In this document: one piece after another, positions 1-6,124 of the stretch
How the letters are laid out: the number at the start of each line of letters is the position of its first letter
Position numbering within the stretch: the stretch's first letter is position 1
NCBI GenBank assembly: GCA_021129785.1
Contig: JAJOKQ010000022.1
Coordinates: forward strand, 1-6,179
Length of the DNA stretch: 6,179 nucleotides
Source: Clostridiales bacterium
GTDB taxonomy: Bacteria; Bacillota; Clostridia; Peptostreptococcales; NVVX01
Reading direction: 5' to 3'
The notes under the pieces: model-generated
Seen by the model: only the letters and a program-made list of their open reading frames with translations
What the model was told of the DNA's origin: nothing
The model's database searches: none
Program-made: the position numbers and the translations under genes

Positions 1-178
1 ACAGTAAATCATTATGTTCTTCACTAACATAAAAAATTTTATTTTTCCCTTTACAAAACTCTGTAAGCAAGCGCGTTTTGCCCACTCTTCTTCTTCCGTA
101 CATTACTATACAGTGAAATTTGTTTTCATTATATAGCTCGTTCAGCTTATCAATATAGTATTTTCTCCCTACAAACAA
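1..178 (-). CDS. AAA-type ATPase, N-terminal fragment (runs off left edge)
   Basis: This is the first 59 codons of a P-loop ATPase; the rest lies outside the window. From the TTG at 178-176 the product begins (M)FVGRKYYIDKLNELY and continues to a clear Walker A motif, GRRRVGKT, at residues 28-35. An F-[VI]-G-R opening followed by YGRRRVGKT is typical of the archaeal-type ATPase family (PF01637), often followed by a DUF234 or similar C-terminal domain; that assignment is from family knowledge. The substrate or partner of such proteins is generally unknown, so no function is given. The start is chosen because GGAGGG (190-185) sits 6 nt before the TTG and the protein then begins where relatives usually do. 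An in-frame ATG at 193 would add MGGLD but has no ribosome binding site. A TAG at 205-203 closes the frame upstream. A strong promoter precedes the gene. Confidence 0.88.
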   Translation of the reverse strand, partial: MFVGRKYYIDKLNELYNENKFHCIVMYGRRRVGKTRLLTEFCKGKNKIFYVSEEHNDLL

Positions 179-223
179 ATCAAGCCCTCCCATGCGGTAA
201 ATCTAATATGTGAGCATTTTACA

Positions 224-274
224 TTAATCTAAATTAACTTAATCCAAATTAACTTAATTTAGATTAAGTTAATT
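224..274. repeat. A+T-rich inverted/direct repeat array, operator-like
   Basis: The 13-mer AAATTAACTTAAT occurs at 231-243 and again at 246-258 (15-bp period), and an inverted copy with one end mismatch occupies 263-275. The second copy and the inverted copy form a perfect 12-bp palindrome (247-258 with 263-274) around a 4-nt centre. In addition 224-240 and 251-267 are reverse complements at 16 of 17 positions. The array starts at the -10 box of the ATPase promoter and covers the expected transcription start, the usual place for a repressor operator. In RNA it could alternatively form an A-U hairpin in the leader. The pattern is seen directly; the operator role is inference. Confidence 0.6.
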
Positions 275-300
275 CTACTATTTTTTTTCCTTCCTGTCAA
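272..300 (-). promoter_or_regulatory. Near-consensus sigma-A promoter for the partial ATPase
   Basis: Read on the minus strand, a perfect -35 box TTGACA (300-295) is followed by a 17-bp spacer and a -10 box TAGAAT (277-272), five of six matches to TATAAT. The spacer contains an unbroken run of eight A residues (288-281). The -35 begins 13 bp after the mnmA stop codon, so the ATPase gene can be transcribed independently of the upstream genes. Transcription would start near 265, inside the repeat array described separately. This is the best-matching promoter in the window. Confidence 0.72.
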
Positions 301-313
301 ATGAGTACTACGA

Positions 314-1420
314 TTAATACGATTTATCTAATATCAAACAATCAATTATCCCCCCACCAAGACAAACTTCGCCTTCATAAAACACTACTGATTGCCCTGG
401 AGTTACAGAACTTTGTGGTTCTTTAAATATAACTTTGCATTTGTTATCGTCCATAAAATACACGCTAACTTCTCTATCTTTTTGCCTGTATCTAAATTTG
501 GCCGTGCATTCATATGGTGACTCTGGTTTTGCTTTGCTTATCCAATTAACATCTGTAGCCAATAAGCCTAAAGAATACAAAGCTGGATGATTTTCTCCTT
601 GAACAACGTAGAGAATATTGTTTTTTATATCTTTTTTAGCAACAAACCACGGCTCTCCTGTTCCTGCTCCGCCAATACCAAGTCCTTTTCTTTGTCCTAA
701 AGTGTAGTACATTAATCCTTGATGTTTGCCTTTTACTTCACCACCCATAGTTTTCATTTCGCCTGGTTTTGCTGGTAAGTAGTTACTTAGAAAATCCCTA
801 AAATTTCTTTCGCCAATAAAACAAATCCCTGTACTATCTTTCTTCTTAGCATTTATGAAATTATTTTCTATAGCTATTTCTCTAACCTGTTTTTTTTGTA
901 AATGTCCTATTGGAAACATAGTCTTCGAAAGTTGGTATTGCCCTAGCACGTTTAAAAAGTATGTTTGGTCTTTGTTTGAATCTTCCCCTCTTAACAGTCT
1001 ATATTCTCCGTCTACAAAATCTATTTTAGCATAATGTCCTGTTGCTAAGTAGTCTGCTTCCAGTTTGATTGCATAATCTAAAAAAACTTTAAATTTGATT
1101 TCTTTATTGCACATTACATCAGGATTAGGTGTTCTTCCGACTTTATATTCATGAAGAAAGTATGTAAATACTCTGTCCCAATATTCTTTTTCAAAGTTTA
1201 CTGTATAATATGGAATCTCCATTTGATCGCAAACACGTCTAACATCAATATAGTCATCAGTTGCTGTACAAATTCCATCCGGGTCTTTTTCATCCCAATT
1301 TTTCATAAAGATTGCGACAACTTCATAGCCTTCTTCTTTTAATAAAAATGCTGCAACAGTTGAGTCAACTCCACCTGACATTCCTACTACGACTCTTACG
1401 TCCTTTTTATCTTTACTCAT
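314..1420 (-). CDS. mnmA: tRNA-specific 2-thiouridylase MnmA
   Basis: MnmA puts the sulfur on C2 of the wobble uridine (U34) of tRNAs for Lys, Glu and Gln in the cytoplasm, using ATP to adenylate the base and a persulfide sulfur delivered from a cysteine desulfurase. The 368-residue length is normal. Visible hallmarks are the PP-loop SGGVDS at residues 15-20, MKNWDE at 39-44, the NPDVMCNKEIKF segment with the first catalytic cysteine C104, GHYAKI at 128-133, DQTYFL at 151-156, STGICFIG with the second catalytic cysteine C200, and GQRKGLGIGG at 242-251. The pair matches C102/C199 of the E. coli enzyme. The ATG at 1420 is preceded by AAGGATGAGGG, giving either AAGGA at 10 nt or GAGGG at 4 nt. 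It lies 83 bp after hutH with no convincing promoter or terminator between, so read-through from hutH is possible. No terminator is evident after its stop. Confidence 0.97.
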   Translation of the reverse strand: MSKDKKDVRVVVGMSGGVDSTVAAFLLKEEGYEVVAIFMKNWDEKDPDGICTATDDYIDVRRVCDQMEIPYYTVNFEKEYWDRVFTYFLHEYKVGRTPNPDVMCNKEIKFKVFLDYAIKLEADYLATGHYAKIDFVDGEYRLLRGEDSNKDQTYFLNVLGQYQLSKTMFPIGHLQKKQVREIAIENNFINAKKKDSTGICFIGERNFRDFLSNYLPAKPGEMKTMGGEVKGKHQGLMYYTLGQRKGLGIGGAGTGEPWFVAKKDIKNNILYVVQGENHPALYSLGLLATDVNWISKAKPESPYECTAKFRYRQKDREVSVYFMDDNKCKVIFKEPQSSVTPGQSVVFYEGEVCLGGGIIDCLILDKSY

Positions 1421-1503
1421 ATTTCCCTCATCCTTAATATCATGAAATCAATTCTGTGTGTATTTTTCATTTCACTTTACTACATACAACCTATAATACA
1501 ATT

Positions 1504-3093
1504 CTAGCTTTTGAGTTCCCCAATTGCTTTTTCTACTTCTTCAACTATTACATTACTTTCAATTAGCTTAGCAGATTTATTAATGTCAAAGTACATCACT
1601 CTATCATCAGTAAGTTTGGTCACTACTTCTCTAATTTTTTTGTAAGCAATCGAAGTCCCTACTCCTAGCTTTGTACTATCACTAAACTCTACTCCTTGTG
1701 CCGCTGCCATTAATTCTATTGCAACAACGTTTGTAGCGTTAAAAAGAATTTCTCTAGCTTTTCTTGCCGCAATTGTTCCCATACTAACATGATCCTCTTG
1801 ATTTGCTGATGATGGTATAGAGTCAACGCTTGCAGGATGTGAGAGCACTTTGTTTTCTGATACTAATGACGCTGCAGAGTATTGTGCTATCATAAACCCA
1901 GAGTTTAGCCCGCCTTTTTCTGTTAAGAATGCCGGAAGTCCGCTTAATTGTGGATTTACAAGTCTTTCTATTCTTCTCTCACTCACGTTAGCTAGTTCAC
2001 TTAGAGCTATAGCTAAGAAGTCAAAAGCTAGTGCCATTGGCTGCCCATGAAAGTTCCCACCAGAAATTACTTCTTTGTCATCTACAAAAATTAGAGGATT
2101 ATCTGTTGCAGAGTTTATTTCAATGTCTATCTTATCTTTTACAAAATTAATAGCATCTTTGCTTGCTCCGTGAATTTGGGGTATACACCTTATTGTATAA
2201 GCATCTTGAACTTTATGTGTTCCGCAACAAGCACTTCCGTCATGGTGGTGATTTATTGTACTTGGTTTTTCGTTTTTTTCACTTTTAGTACATGTGAGTT
2301 GGCTGTCAAACAAAATTCTTAGTAAGTTTTCAGCAGTATCTAACTGTCCTTTATGTGGTCTTACTTCATGAATTTTTCTTTTGAATGGATCAGTTATTCC
2401 ACTTACTGCTTCTACAGTTAACGCGGCTACTATGTCTACATGTTTAATTAAGTTAATTGCATCATAAACTGTCAATGTGCCTATAGCTGTCATTACCTGC
2501 GTTCCGTTTATTAAACCTAAGCCTTCTTTGGAGGTCAATTCAATTGTTTTAATACCCGCTTTCTTCATTGCTTCTTTACCACTCATTATTTCTCCGTTAT
2601 AATAGGCCTCACCTTCACCTATCATTACAAGTACCATATGAGAGAGAGGAGCTAAATCACCACTTGCACCTAAAGATCCTTTTTCAGGTATCACAGGATG
2701 TACTCTTTTATTAATCATATTTACTAATGTGTCAATAGTGCTTATTCTTACACCAGACAACCCTTTTGCGATTGCATTTACTCTAAGTAACATAACTGCT
2801 CGTACAGTTTCTTCGCTTAGCGGATTTCCTATACCGCATGCATGGCTAATTATTAAATTTCTCTGCAGTTCAGCAGCTTGATCTTTGGAAATAAACACTT
2901 CGCTAAAATTTCCAAATCCTGTAGTAATACCATATACCACTTTATTCTCAGCCACTAACTCATCTACTAATTCTCTAGATTTTTTCATTTTACTAATTGA
3001 CTCTTGAGTTATTTCTACCTCAACAAAATTTCTTGCTACTTGGATAACCTCGTCGATTGTAAGGCTGTTTCCGTCTAATAATACCTTTTTCAA
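1504..3093 (-). CDS. hutH: Histidine ammonia-lyase (histidase) HutH
   Basis: HutH removes ammonia from L-histidine without oxidation to give urocanate, the first step of histidine degradation, in the cytoplasm. The Ala-Ser-Gly triad that cyclises to the MIO cofactor is A143-S144-G145 in GSLGASGDLAPLSH. Counterparts of the Pseudomonas putida active-site residues are all present: Y54 (YGITTGFG), H84, N196 (LGLINGTQ), Y299, R302, F348 (GGNFHG) and E433 (QEDHVS). H84 and E433 favour histidase over phenylalanine or tyrosine lyases. At 529 residues it is about 20 longer than usual; the excess is a Cys/His-rich stretch at about 268-293 just before Y299. The start is TTG at 3093: an in-frame TAA is the codon immediately upstream, AAAGGAG (3107-3101) lies 7 nt away, and MKKVLLDGNSLT is the normal family N-terminus. 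It follows the threonine aldolase by 55 bp, probably in one transcript. No hutU, hutI or hutG is present in the window. Confidence 0.96.
   Translation of the reverse strand: MKKVLLDGNSLTIDEVIQVARNFVEVEITQESISKMKKSRELVDELVAENKVVYGITTGFGNFSEVFISKDQAAELQRNLIISHACGIGNPLSEETVRAVMLLRVNAIAKGLSGVRISTIDTLVNMINKRVHPVIPEKGSLGASGDLAPLSHMVLVMIGEGEAYYNGEIMSGKEAMKKAGIKTIELTSKEGLGLINGTQVMTAIGTLTVYDAINLIKHVDIVAALTVEAVSGITDPFKRKIHEVRPHKGQLDTAENLLRILFDSQLTCTKSEKNEKPSTINHHHDGSACCGTHKVQDAYTIRCIPQIHGASKDAINFVKDKIDIEINSATDNPLIFVDDKEVISGGNFHGQPMALAFDFLAIALSELANVSERRIERLVNPQLSGLPAFLTEKGGLNSGFMIAQYSAASLVSENKVLSHPASVDSIPSSANQEDHVSMGTIAARKAREILFNATNVVAIELMAAAQGVEFSDSTKLGVGTSIAYKKIREVVTKLTDDRVMYFDINKSAKLIESNVIVEEVEKAIGELKS
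2215..2292 (-). other. Cys/His-rich insertion within HutH
   Basis: Residues 268-293 of HutH contain C268, then HHHDGSACCGTH (282-293): three consecutive histidines, an aspartate, a Cys-Cys pair and a further histidine. Counting conserved active-site positions against the P. putida numbering gives an offset of +1 up to N196 and +19 from Y299 onwards, so about 18 residues are added between these points, most naturally here. The ligand density suggests a metal-binding loop, which is inference; no metal site is part of the standard histidase mechanism. The reading frame is intact and all active-site residues on both sides are kept. Confidence 0.7.
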
Positions 3094-3148
3094 TTAAATT
3101 CTCCTTTCGAAATTAAGGTATTTGTTCTTTGTAAAATTCTTAATGTTA
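3094..3148 (-). other. Short intergenic spacer between threonine aldolase and hutH
   Basis: These 55 bp hold only the hutH ribosome binding site AAAGGAG (3107-3101). No paired -35/-10 boxes and no hairpin with a T-tract are visible, which supports co-transcription of the aldolase gene and hutH. Confidence 0.55.
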
Positions 3149-4180
3149 TTAGTTAGTTAATAATTCTTTCACTATACTACAAAGTTTGTCTATGCTTTCT
3201 CTAGAAGTGTTTAAATGAGTAACAAACCTATACTCATCATCTTCCATCCCATTTACTTTAATCCCGCGTTCTAACAATCTATTCACTAATTTTTCTTCTT
3301 CAATTAGTCCATCTTCTATTTTGAAAAAAACCATGTTAATATCTAGTCTATCCCAAATAATTTCAATACCTTCAATTTTAGATAGAAGATCTGCCATATA
3401 TTTAGCATTGCCGTGATCTTCTTTTAATCTTTCTGTCATTTCCTCTAGCGCAATAATTCCTGCAGCAGCAATAATCCCAGCTTGTCTCATTCCACCTCCC
3501 ATAAGTTTTCTGTTTTTTCTAGCTCTGCTTATAAAGTCTTTTCCTCCAACAACTAGTGAACCTATTGGCGCACCTAATCCTTTGGATAAACAAACGTTGA
3601 TTGTATCTGCATATTTTGCAATCTCTTTTACATGTACTCCTAAATGCACTGCTGCGTTAAATATTCTTGCTCCATCTAAGTGAACAGGAATATTTTTCTT
3701 TTTAGCTAACTCATAAATTTCTTTCATGTTTTCTAAAGAAACTACTTTACCAGAACCATGTGCATTTTCCACGCAAATCAAACCTGTAGTCGGATAGTGA
3801 ATATCTTCCGTAGATCTTATTTTTTTTTCAAGTTCAGAAATATCAAAATGTCCTAAATCTGAATTAACTAAATTTAACTGCACTCCAGCAATTACAGCTG
3901 CAGCTCCTACTTCGTGCATTATAATATGCGAGTCATGACCAATAATTATTTCGTCTCCTCTATTAGTATGTGTTAAAATTGCTACTTGATTAGCGAAAGT
4001 TCCGCTTGGCACAAACAATGCTGCTTCTTTTCCTAGTAGTGATGCCGCTAATTCTTCTAACTTGTTAACAGTTGGGTCATCACCATAAACGTCGTCACCT
4101 ACAATTGCTCCTGCCATTGCTTTTCTCATTTTCTCTGTGGGTAATGTAACAGTGTCACTTCTAAAATCTAAGTATTTCAT
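3149..4180 (-). CDS. ltaE: Low-specificity L-threonine aldolase (PLP-dependent)
   Basis: The enzyme cleaves L-threonine and L-allo-threonine to glycine and acetaldehyde with pyridoxal phosphate, in the cytoplasm. The 343-residue length and the opening YLDFRSDTVTLPTEKM are characteristic of the fold-type I threonine aldolases. Key residues by family comparison: H85 in DSHI and H141 in ENAH (counterparts of E. coli His83 and His126), D169 and R172 in HLDGAR (pyridine-nitrogen contact and substrate carboxylate), the PLP Schiff-base lysine K200 in LSKGLGAPIGS, and R318 in YRFVTHL. GDDVYGDDPTVN (28-39) and VPSGTFANQ (57-65) are also standard. The ATG at 4180 has GAGGAG (4195-4190) 9 nt upstream. 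It appears to be the first gene of a unit with hutH. Exact stereospecificity (low-specificity versus L-allo) cannot be read from sequence alone, and the symbol ltaE is used in the broad sense. Confidence 0.93.
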   Translation of the reverse strand: MKYLDFRSDTVTLPTEKMRKAMAGAIVGDDVYGDDPTVNKLEELAASLLGKEAALFVPSGTFANQVAILTHTNRGDEIIIGHDSHIIMHEVGAAAVIAGVQLNLVNSDLGHFDISELEKKIRSTEDIHYPTTGLICVENAHGSGKVVSLENMKEIYELAKKKNIPVHLDGARIFNAAVHLGVHVKEIAKYADTINVCLSKGLGAPIGSLVVGGKDFISRARKNRKLMGGGMRQAGIIAAAGIIALEEMTERLKEDHGNAKYMADLLSKIEGIEIIWDRLDINMVFFKIEDGLIEEEKLVNRLLERGIKVNGMEDDEYRFVTHLNTSRESIDKLCSIVKELLTN

Positions 4181-4238
4181 ATGATTTCACTCCTCAACAC
4201 TTTTATTAGGAAATTTCATTGTTTCATCTACTTGCTAA

Positions 4239-4253
4239 AAGCAATAATTGCTT
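4239..4253. promoter_or_regulatory. 15-bp perfect palindrome in the aldolase leader
   Basis: AAGCAAT-A-ATTGCTT is a perfect inverted repeat with 7-bp arms around a single central base. It lies about 20 bp downstream of the -10 box of the predicted aldolase promoter, a position compatible with a repressor operator. The loop would be too short to form a stable RNA hairpin with full pairing. The protein that might bind is not identified, and a short palindrome can arise by chance in AT-rich DNA. Confidence 0.3.
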
Positions 4254-4273
4254 ATTAAAATCTTTCTTCTTTG

Positions 4274-4302
4274 ATTATACTACACGAAACAAAAAATAGA
4301 AA
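4274..4302 (-). promoter_or_regulatory. Probable promoter of the aldolase-hutH unit
   Basis: On the minus strand a perfect -10 box TATAAT lies at 4279-4274. At 17-bp spacing the -35 position (4302-4297) reads TTTCTA, only three of six matches to TTGACA, and overlaps the end of the preceding terminator stem. Transcription would start near 4267, giving a leader of about 85 nt. The strong -10 and its placement upstream of the gene support it; the weak -35 suggests modest or activator-assisted expression. Confidence 0.5.
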
Positions 4303-4329
4303 CAGACTAGTTAATAAACTTGTCTGTTT
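4290..4329 (-). terminator. Rho-independent terminator after the chemoreceptor gene
   Basis: Read on the minus strand, AAACAGACAAG (4329-4319) pairs with CTAGTCTGTTT (4310-4300) around an 8-nt loop, with 10 of 11 positions paired (one T-T mismatch). It is followed directly by CTATTTTTTG, a U-rich tail. It is the only hairpin with a T-tract between the chemoreceptor and the aldolase gene and would end the chemoreceptor transcript about 180 nt after its stop codon. Confidence 0.68.
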
Positions 4330-4500
4330 GTGACATATTCCCACCTACGCTCTCGCAGCGTGAGCAAGAAATGCTAAGAAGAGGGAGACTTCTCGGCTTT
4401 TAGGTTGAAATTGAAATTGATATACACACGGCTCACGAAGCTTTTCCTGGATAAATTGTAGCTGTAGTGTATAGGATCTTTCATCTCAGGATGACAGCGT
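4330..4500. repeat. Repeat-like, G+C-richer intergenic element
   Basis: This stretch is about 43% G+C (74 of the 170 bases at 4331-4500), clearly above its surroundings, and fills most of the 327-bp gap between the chemoreceptor and the aldolase gene. On the minus strand its first part reads TGTCATCCTGAG (4496-4485), then GAAAGATCC a few bases on, resembling the dispersed TGTCATCCTGAG...AAGGATCT repeats that I recall from many clostridial genomes; this has not been searched. The far end reads GTGGGAATATGTCAC (4344-4330). An internal hairpin pairs ACGCT (4347-4351) with AGCGT (4357-4361). Only one copy is in the window, so repeat status rests on resemblance and composition. It may extend through the adjacent terminator to about 4299. 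No transposase or tRNA is present. Confidence 0.5.
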
Positions 4501-4507
4501 GCAATTT

Positions 4508-5995
4508 TTATTTAGTAAGCTCTTGAAGAGTTTTAACCGAATTATCAACTTCTTTCATCAAGCCTGAAAGTTGATTTGTTCTTTCTGAAAACTCTTGCAT
4601 AATAGATGTTGTTTCTTCAGCACTAGCCATTGTTTCTTCTGAAACTGCTGATACTTCCATGATTCCACTATAAATCTTGTCATTAGCTTCTGCAATAAAG
4701 TCAATTTCTGCATTTACAGAGCGTATGTATTTACTATTTGTCTTAGCCTTACTATTGATATCACTAAATATTTCATTAGCTTTTGCTATTAATTCTTCTT
4801 GTGTGTTGCTTGCAAAATTAAGTTCCGTCATAGATTCAACAGATAAATCACTTTCTTTTAAAAGCTCATTTATTACAATACCAATATCTGCAGACAAATT
4901 CTTACTTTGCTCTGCAAGTTTTTTAATTTCTTCTGAAACAACTGCAAATCCTCTACCAGCCTCACCTGCACGTGCACTCTCAATTGATGCATTTAGTGCT
5001 AGAAGGTTTGTTTGTTCTGCAATCTTCGTTATCTCACCGGCAAAAGCACTAATGTTTTTTATCCTCATACCCAAAGAACTTATTATTGAGACCACTTGTT
5101 CACTATTTTCGTTTACAGTGGTTGCACTTGATTTTAGTTCATCCATAGTGATAATTCCTTCATCAACAAAAGATAACTCCTCTTTTGCAATCACTTCTAT
5201 ATCGTCAGAAATTTTTACAGCATTTTCTATTTTTTCTCTTATATCGCTAATTAAAACTGATTGTTCTTGTATGCTCTCAGCATTTGAAGATGCACCTGCA
5301 GAAATTTCTTGCATTGAATTTGAAATGGACCTAGATGAGTCAGCAAAATCACTAACAAACGAGCTTAGTTCTACTGAACTTGCGCCAAGGACGTCTACTG
5401 TAGACACAACTCCGTCAAATATTTTTCCTTGCTTTTCTTTAGCTTTCTCAGTCTCGGCTACCCTCACTACAAGATCTGACATCAGGTTTTTTATACGTTT
5501 AGTTACTAGATATGAAGCAATAGTCAAAGCAGAAGTAATTGCTATTATTACTATATGCTCTGAAATCATATCAAGTGGCATTTCAAGTATAAAAATGTCT
5601 TTAGCTAACCTTAACACAACGGAAGTCATTAAAAATCCTCCAAATATAATTACAAGTTTTAAATTTGAATATAGAATAATAATTAATAAGATCGGCAATA
5701 GCAATGCAAAGGAAGACAGCGTGAAAGACGTCAAAAACACTGGCAACCAAATAATTGATATAGGCACCATAAAAATATACTTCATAATAGTACTATTGTT
5801 GTTTCTTTTATACACAAACCATCCTGCAAATAGAACTAAGTAAAATATTGAAACAATTGACAACACAACCGTCCACGCTCTAACTCCTATTACACCAACG
5901 TAGATAAAGATTATACTCATTAAAAAGATATAAATTTGATTGAAAATAACATATGTTTTATTTTCCAAAGAATTGTTTTGTCTGCTATCGTACAT
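4508..5995 (-). CDS. Methyl-accepting chemotaxis protein with six-helix membrane sensor
   Basis: A membrane chemoreceptor that would signal through CheW to the CheA kinase to control motility. About six hydrophobic segments fill residues 1-165 (roughly 15-37, 41-62, 70-90, 93-109, 112-128 and 146-165) joined by short loops, so there is no sizeable extracellular ligand domain such as dCache or a four-helix bundle. No convincing HAMP domain follows; a charged linker at 166-190 leads straight into a long coiled coil. The conserved cytoplasmic hairpin tip is EITKIAEQTNLLALNASIES followed by ARAGEAGRGFAVVSEEIKKLAE (321-362). A Glu-rich segment SEETMASAEET at 452-462 is a likely methylation region. 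No C-terminal CheR-tethering pentapeptide is seen; the protein ends LQELTK. The ATG at 5995 has GGAGGAA (6007-6001) 5 nt upstream. The ligand is unknown; signals may be sensed within the membrane. It is probably monocistronic, given the terminator downstream. Confidence 0.94.
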   Translation of the reverse strand: MYDSRQNNSLENKTYVIFNQIYIFLMSIIFIYVGVIGVRAWTVVLSIVSIFYLVLFAGWFVYKRNNNSTIMKYIFMVPISIIWLPVFLTSFTLSSFALLLPILLIIILYSNLKLVIIFGGFLMTSVVLRLAKDIFILEMPLDMISEHIVIIAITSALTIASYLVTKRIKNLMSDLVVRVAETEKAKEKQGKIFDGVVSTVDVLGASSVELSSFVSDFADSSRSISNSMQEISAGASSNAESIQEQSVLISDIREKIENAVKISDDIEVIAKEELSFVDEGIITMDELKSSATTVNENSEQVVSIISSLGMRIKNISAFAGEITKIAEQTNLLALNASIESARAGEAGRGFAVVSEEIKKLAEQSKNLSADIGIVINELLKESDLSVESMTELNFASNTQEELIAKANEIFSDINSKAKTNSKYIRSVNAEIDFIAEANDKIYSGIMEVSAVSEETMASAEETTSIMQEFSERTNQLSGLMKEVDNSVKTLQELTK

Positions 5996-6031
5996 AAAGA
6001 TTCCTCCAGTTTCTTGATACTTAATTTTTTT

Positions 6032-6058
6032 CTATCCCCTACACTTTTAATCCATTTA
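6032..6058 (-). promoter_or_regulatory. Weak sigma-D (motility sigma) promoter candidate for the chemoreceptor
   Basis: On the minus strand TAAA (6058-6055) is followed after 15 bp by GGGGATAG (6039-6032), five of eight matches to the GCCGATAT -10 consensus of flagellar sigma-D. Spacing is right and chemoreceptor genes are common targets, but the CC of the -10 is missing. Confidence 0.2.
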
Positions 6059-6095
6059 TAATACTCAAAAATGTAAGACTTAGTTACTACCAAAT

Positions 6096-6124
6096 ATTAT
6101 ACTATAAAGAGTTAAAAAAATAAA
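6096..6124 (-). promoter_or_regulatory. Possible sigma-A promoter upstream of the chemoreceptor
   Basis: A perfect TATAAT lies at 6101-6096 on the minus strand. The -35 position at 17-bp spacing (6124-6119) reads TTTATT, three of six matches. The leader would be about 95 nt. In such AT-rich DNA a lone -10 match is weak evidence, so this is one of two competing candidates for this gene. No gene or other structure is recognised in the remaining upstream sequence to the window edge. Confidence 0.33.

Noticed and set aside
247..288. Hairpin plus T8 resembling a plus-strand terminator
   Set aside because: The stem is almost entirely A-T, there is no plus-strand gene to terminate, and the T8 run is the A-tract spacer of the minus-strand ATPase promoter.
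1151..1342. 63-codon plus-strand frame opposite mnmA
   Set aside because: It is antisense to a well-supported gene, low in complexity and has no family resemblance.
1421..1503. Possible promoter or terminator in the hutH-mnmA gap
   Set aside because: TATTAT and a TGAAAT/ATTTCA inverted repeat with a 20-nt loop are present, but no matching -35 box and no stem with T-tract could be found.
1850..2050. 66-codon plus-strand frame opposite hutH
   Set aside because: It is antisense to conserved HutH coding sequence and has no independent support.
4374..4484. 36-codon minus-strand frame (MKDPIHYSYN...) inside the repeat-like element
   Set aside because: There is no ribosome binding site before the ATG, and frames of this kind inside dispersed repeats are usually spurious; the element looks non-coding.
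4677..5843. 388-codon open frame on the plus strand
   Set aside because: It lies wholly opposite the chemoreceptor gene, is Ser/Ile-rich without recognisable motifs, and is explained as the antisense shadow of that gene's codon usage.
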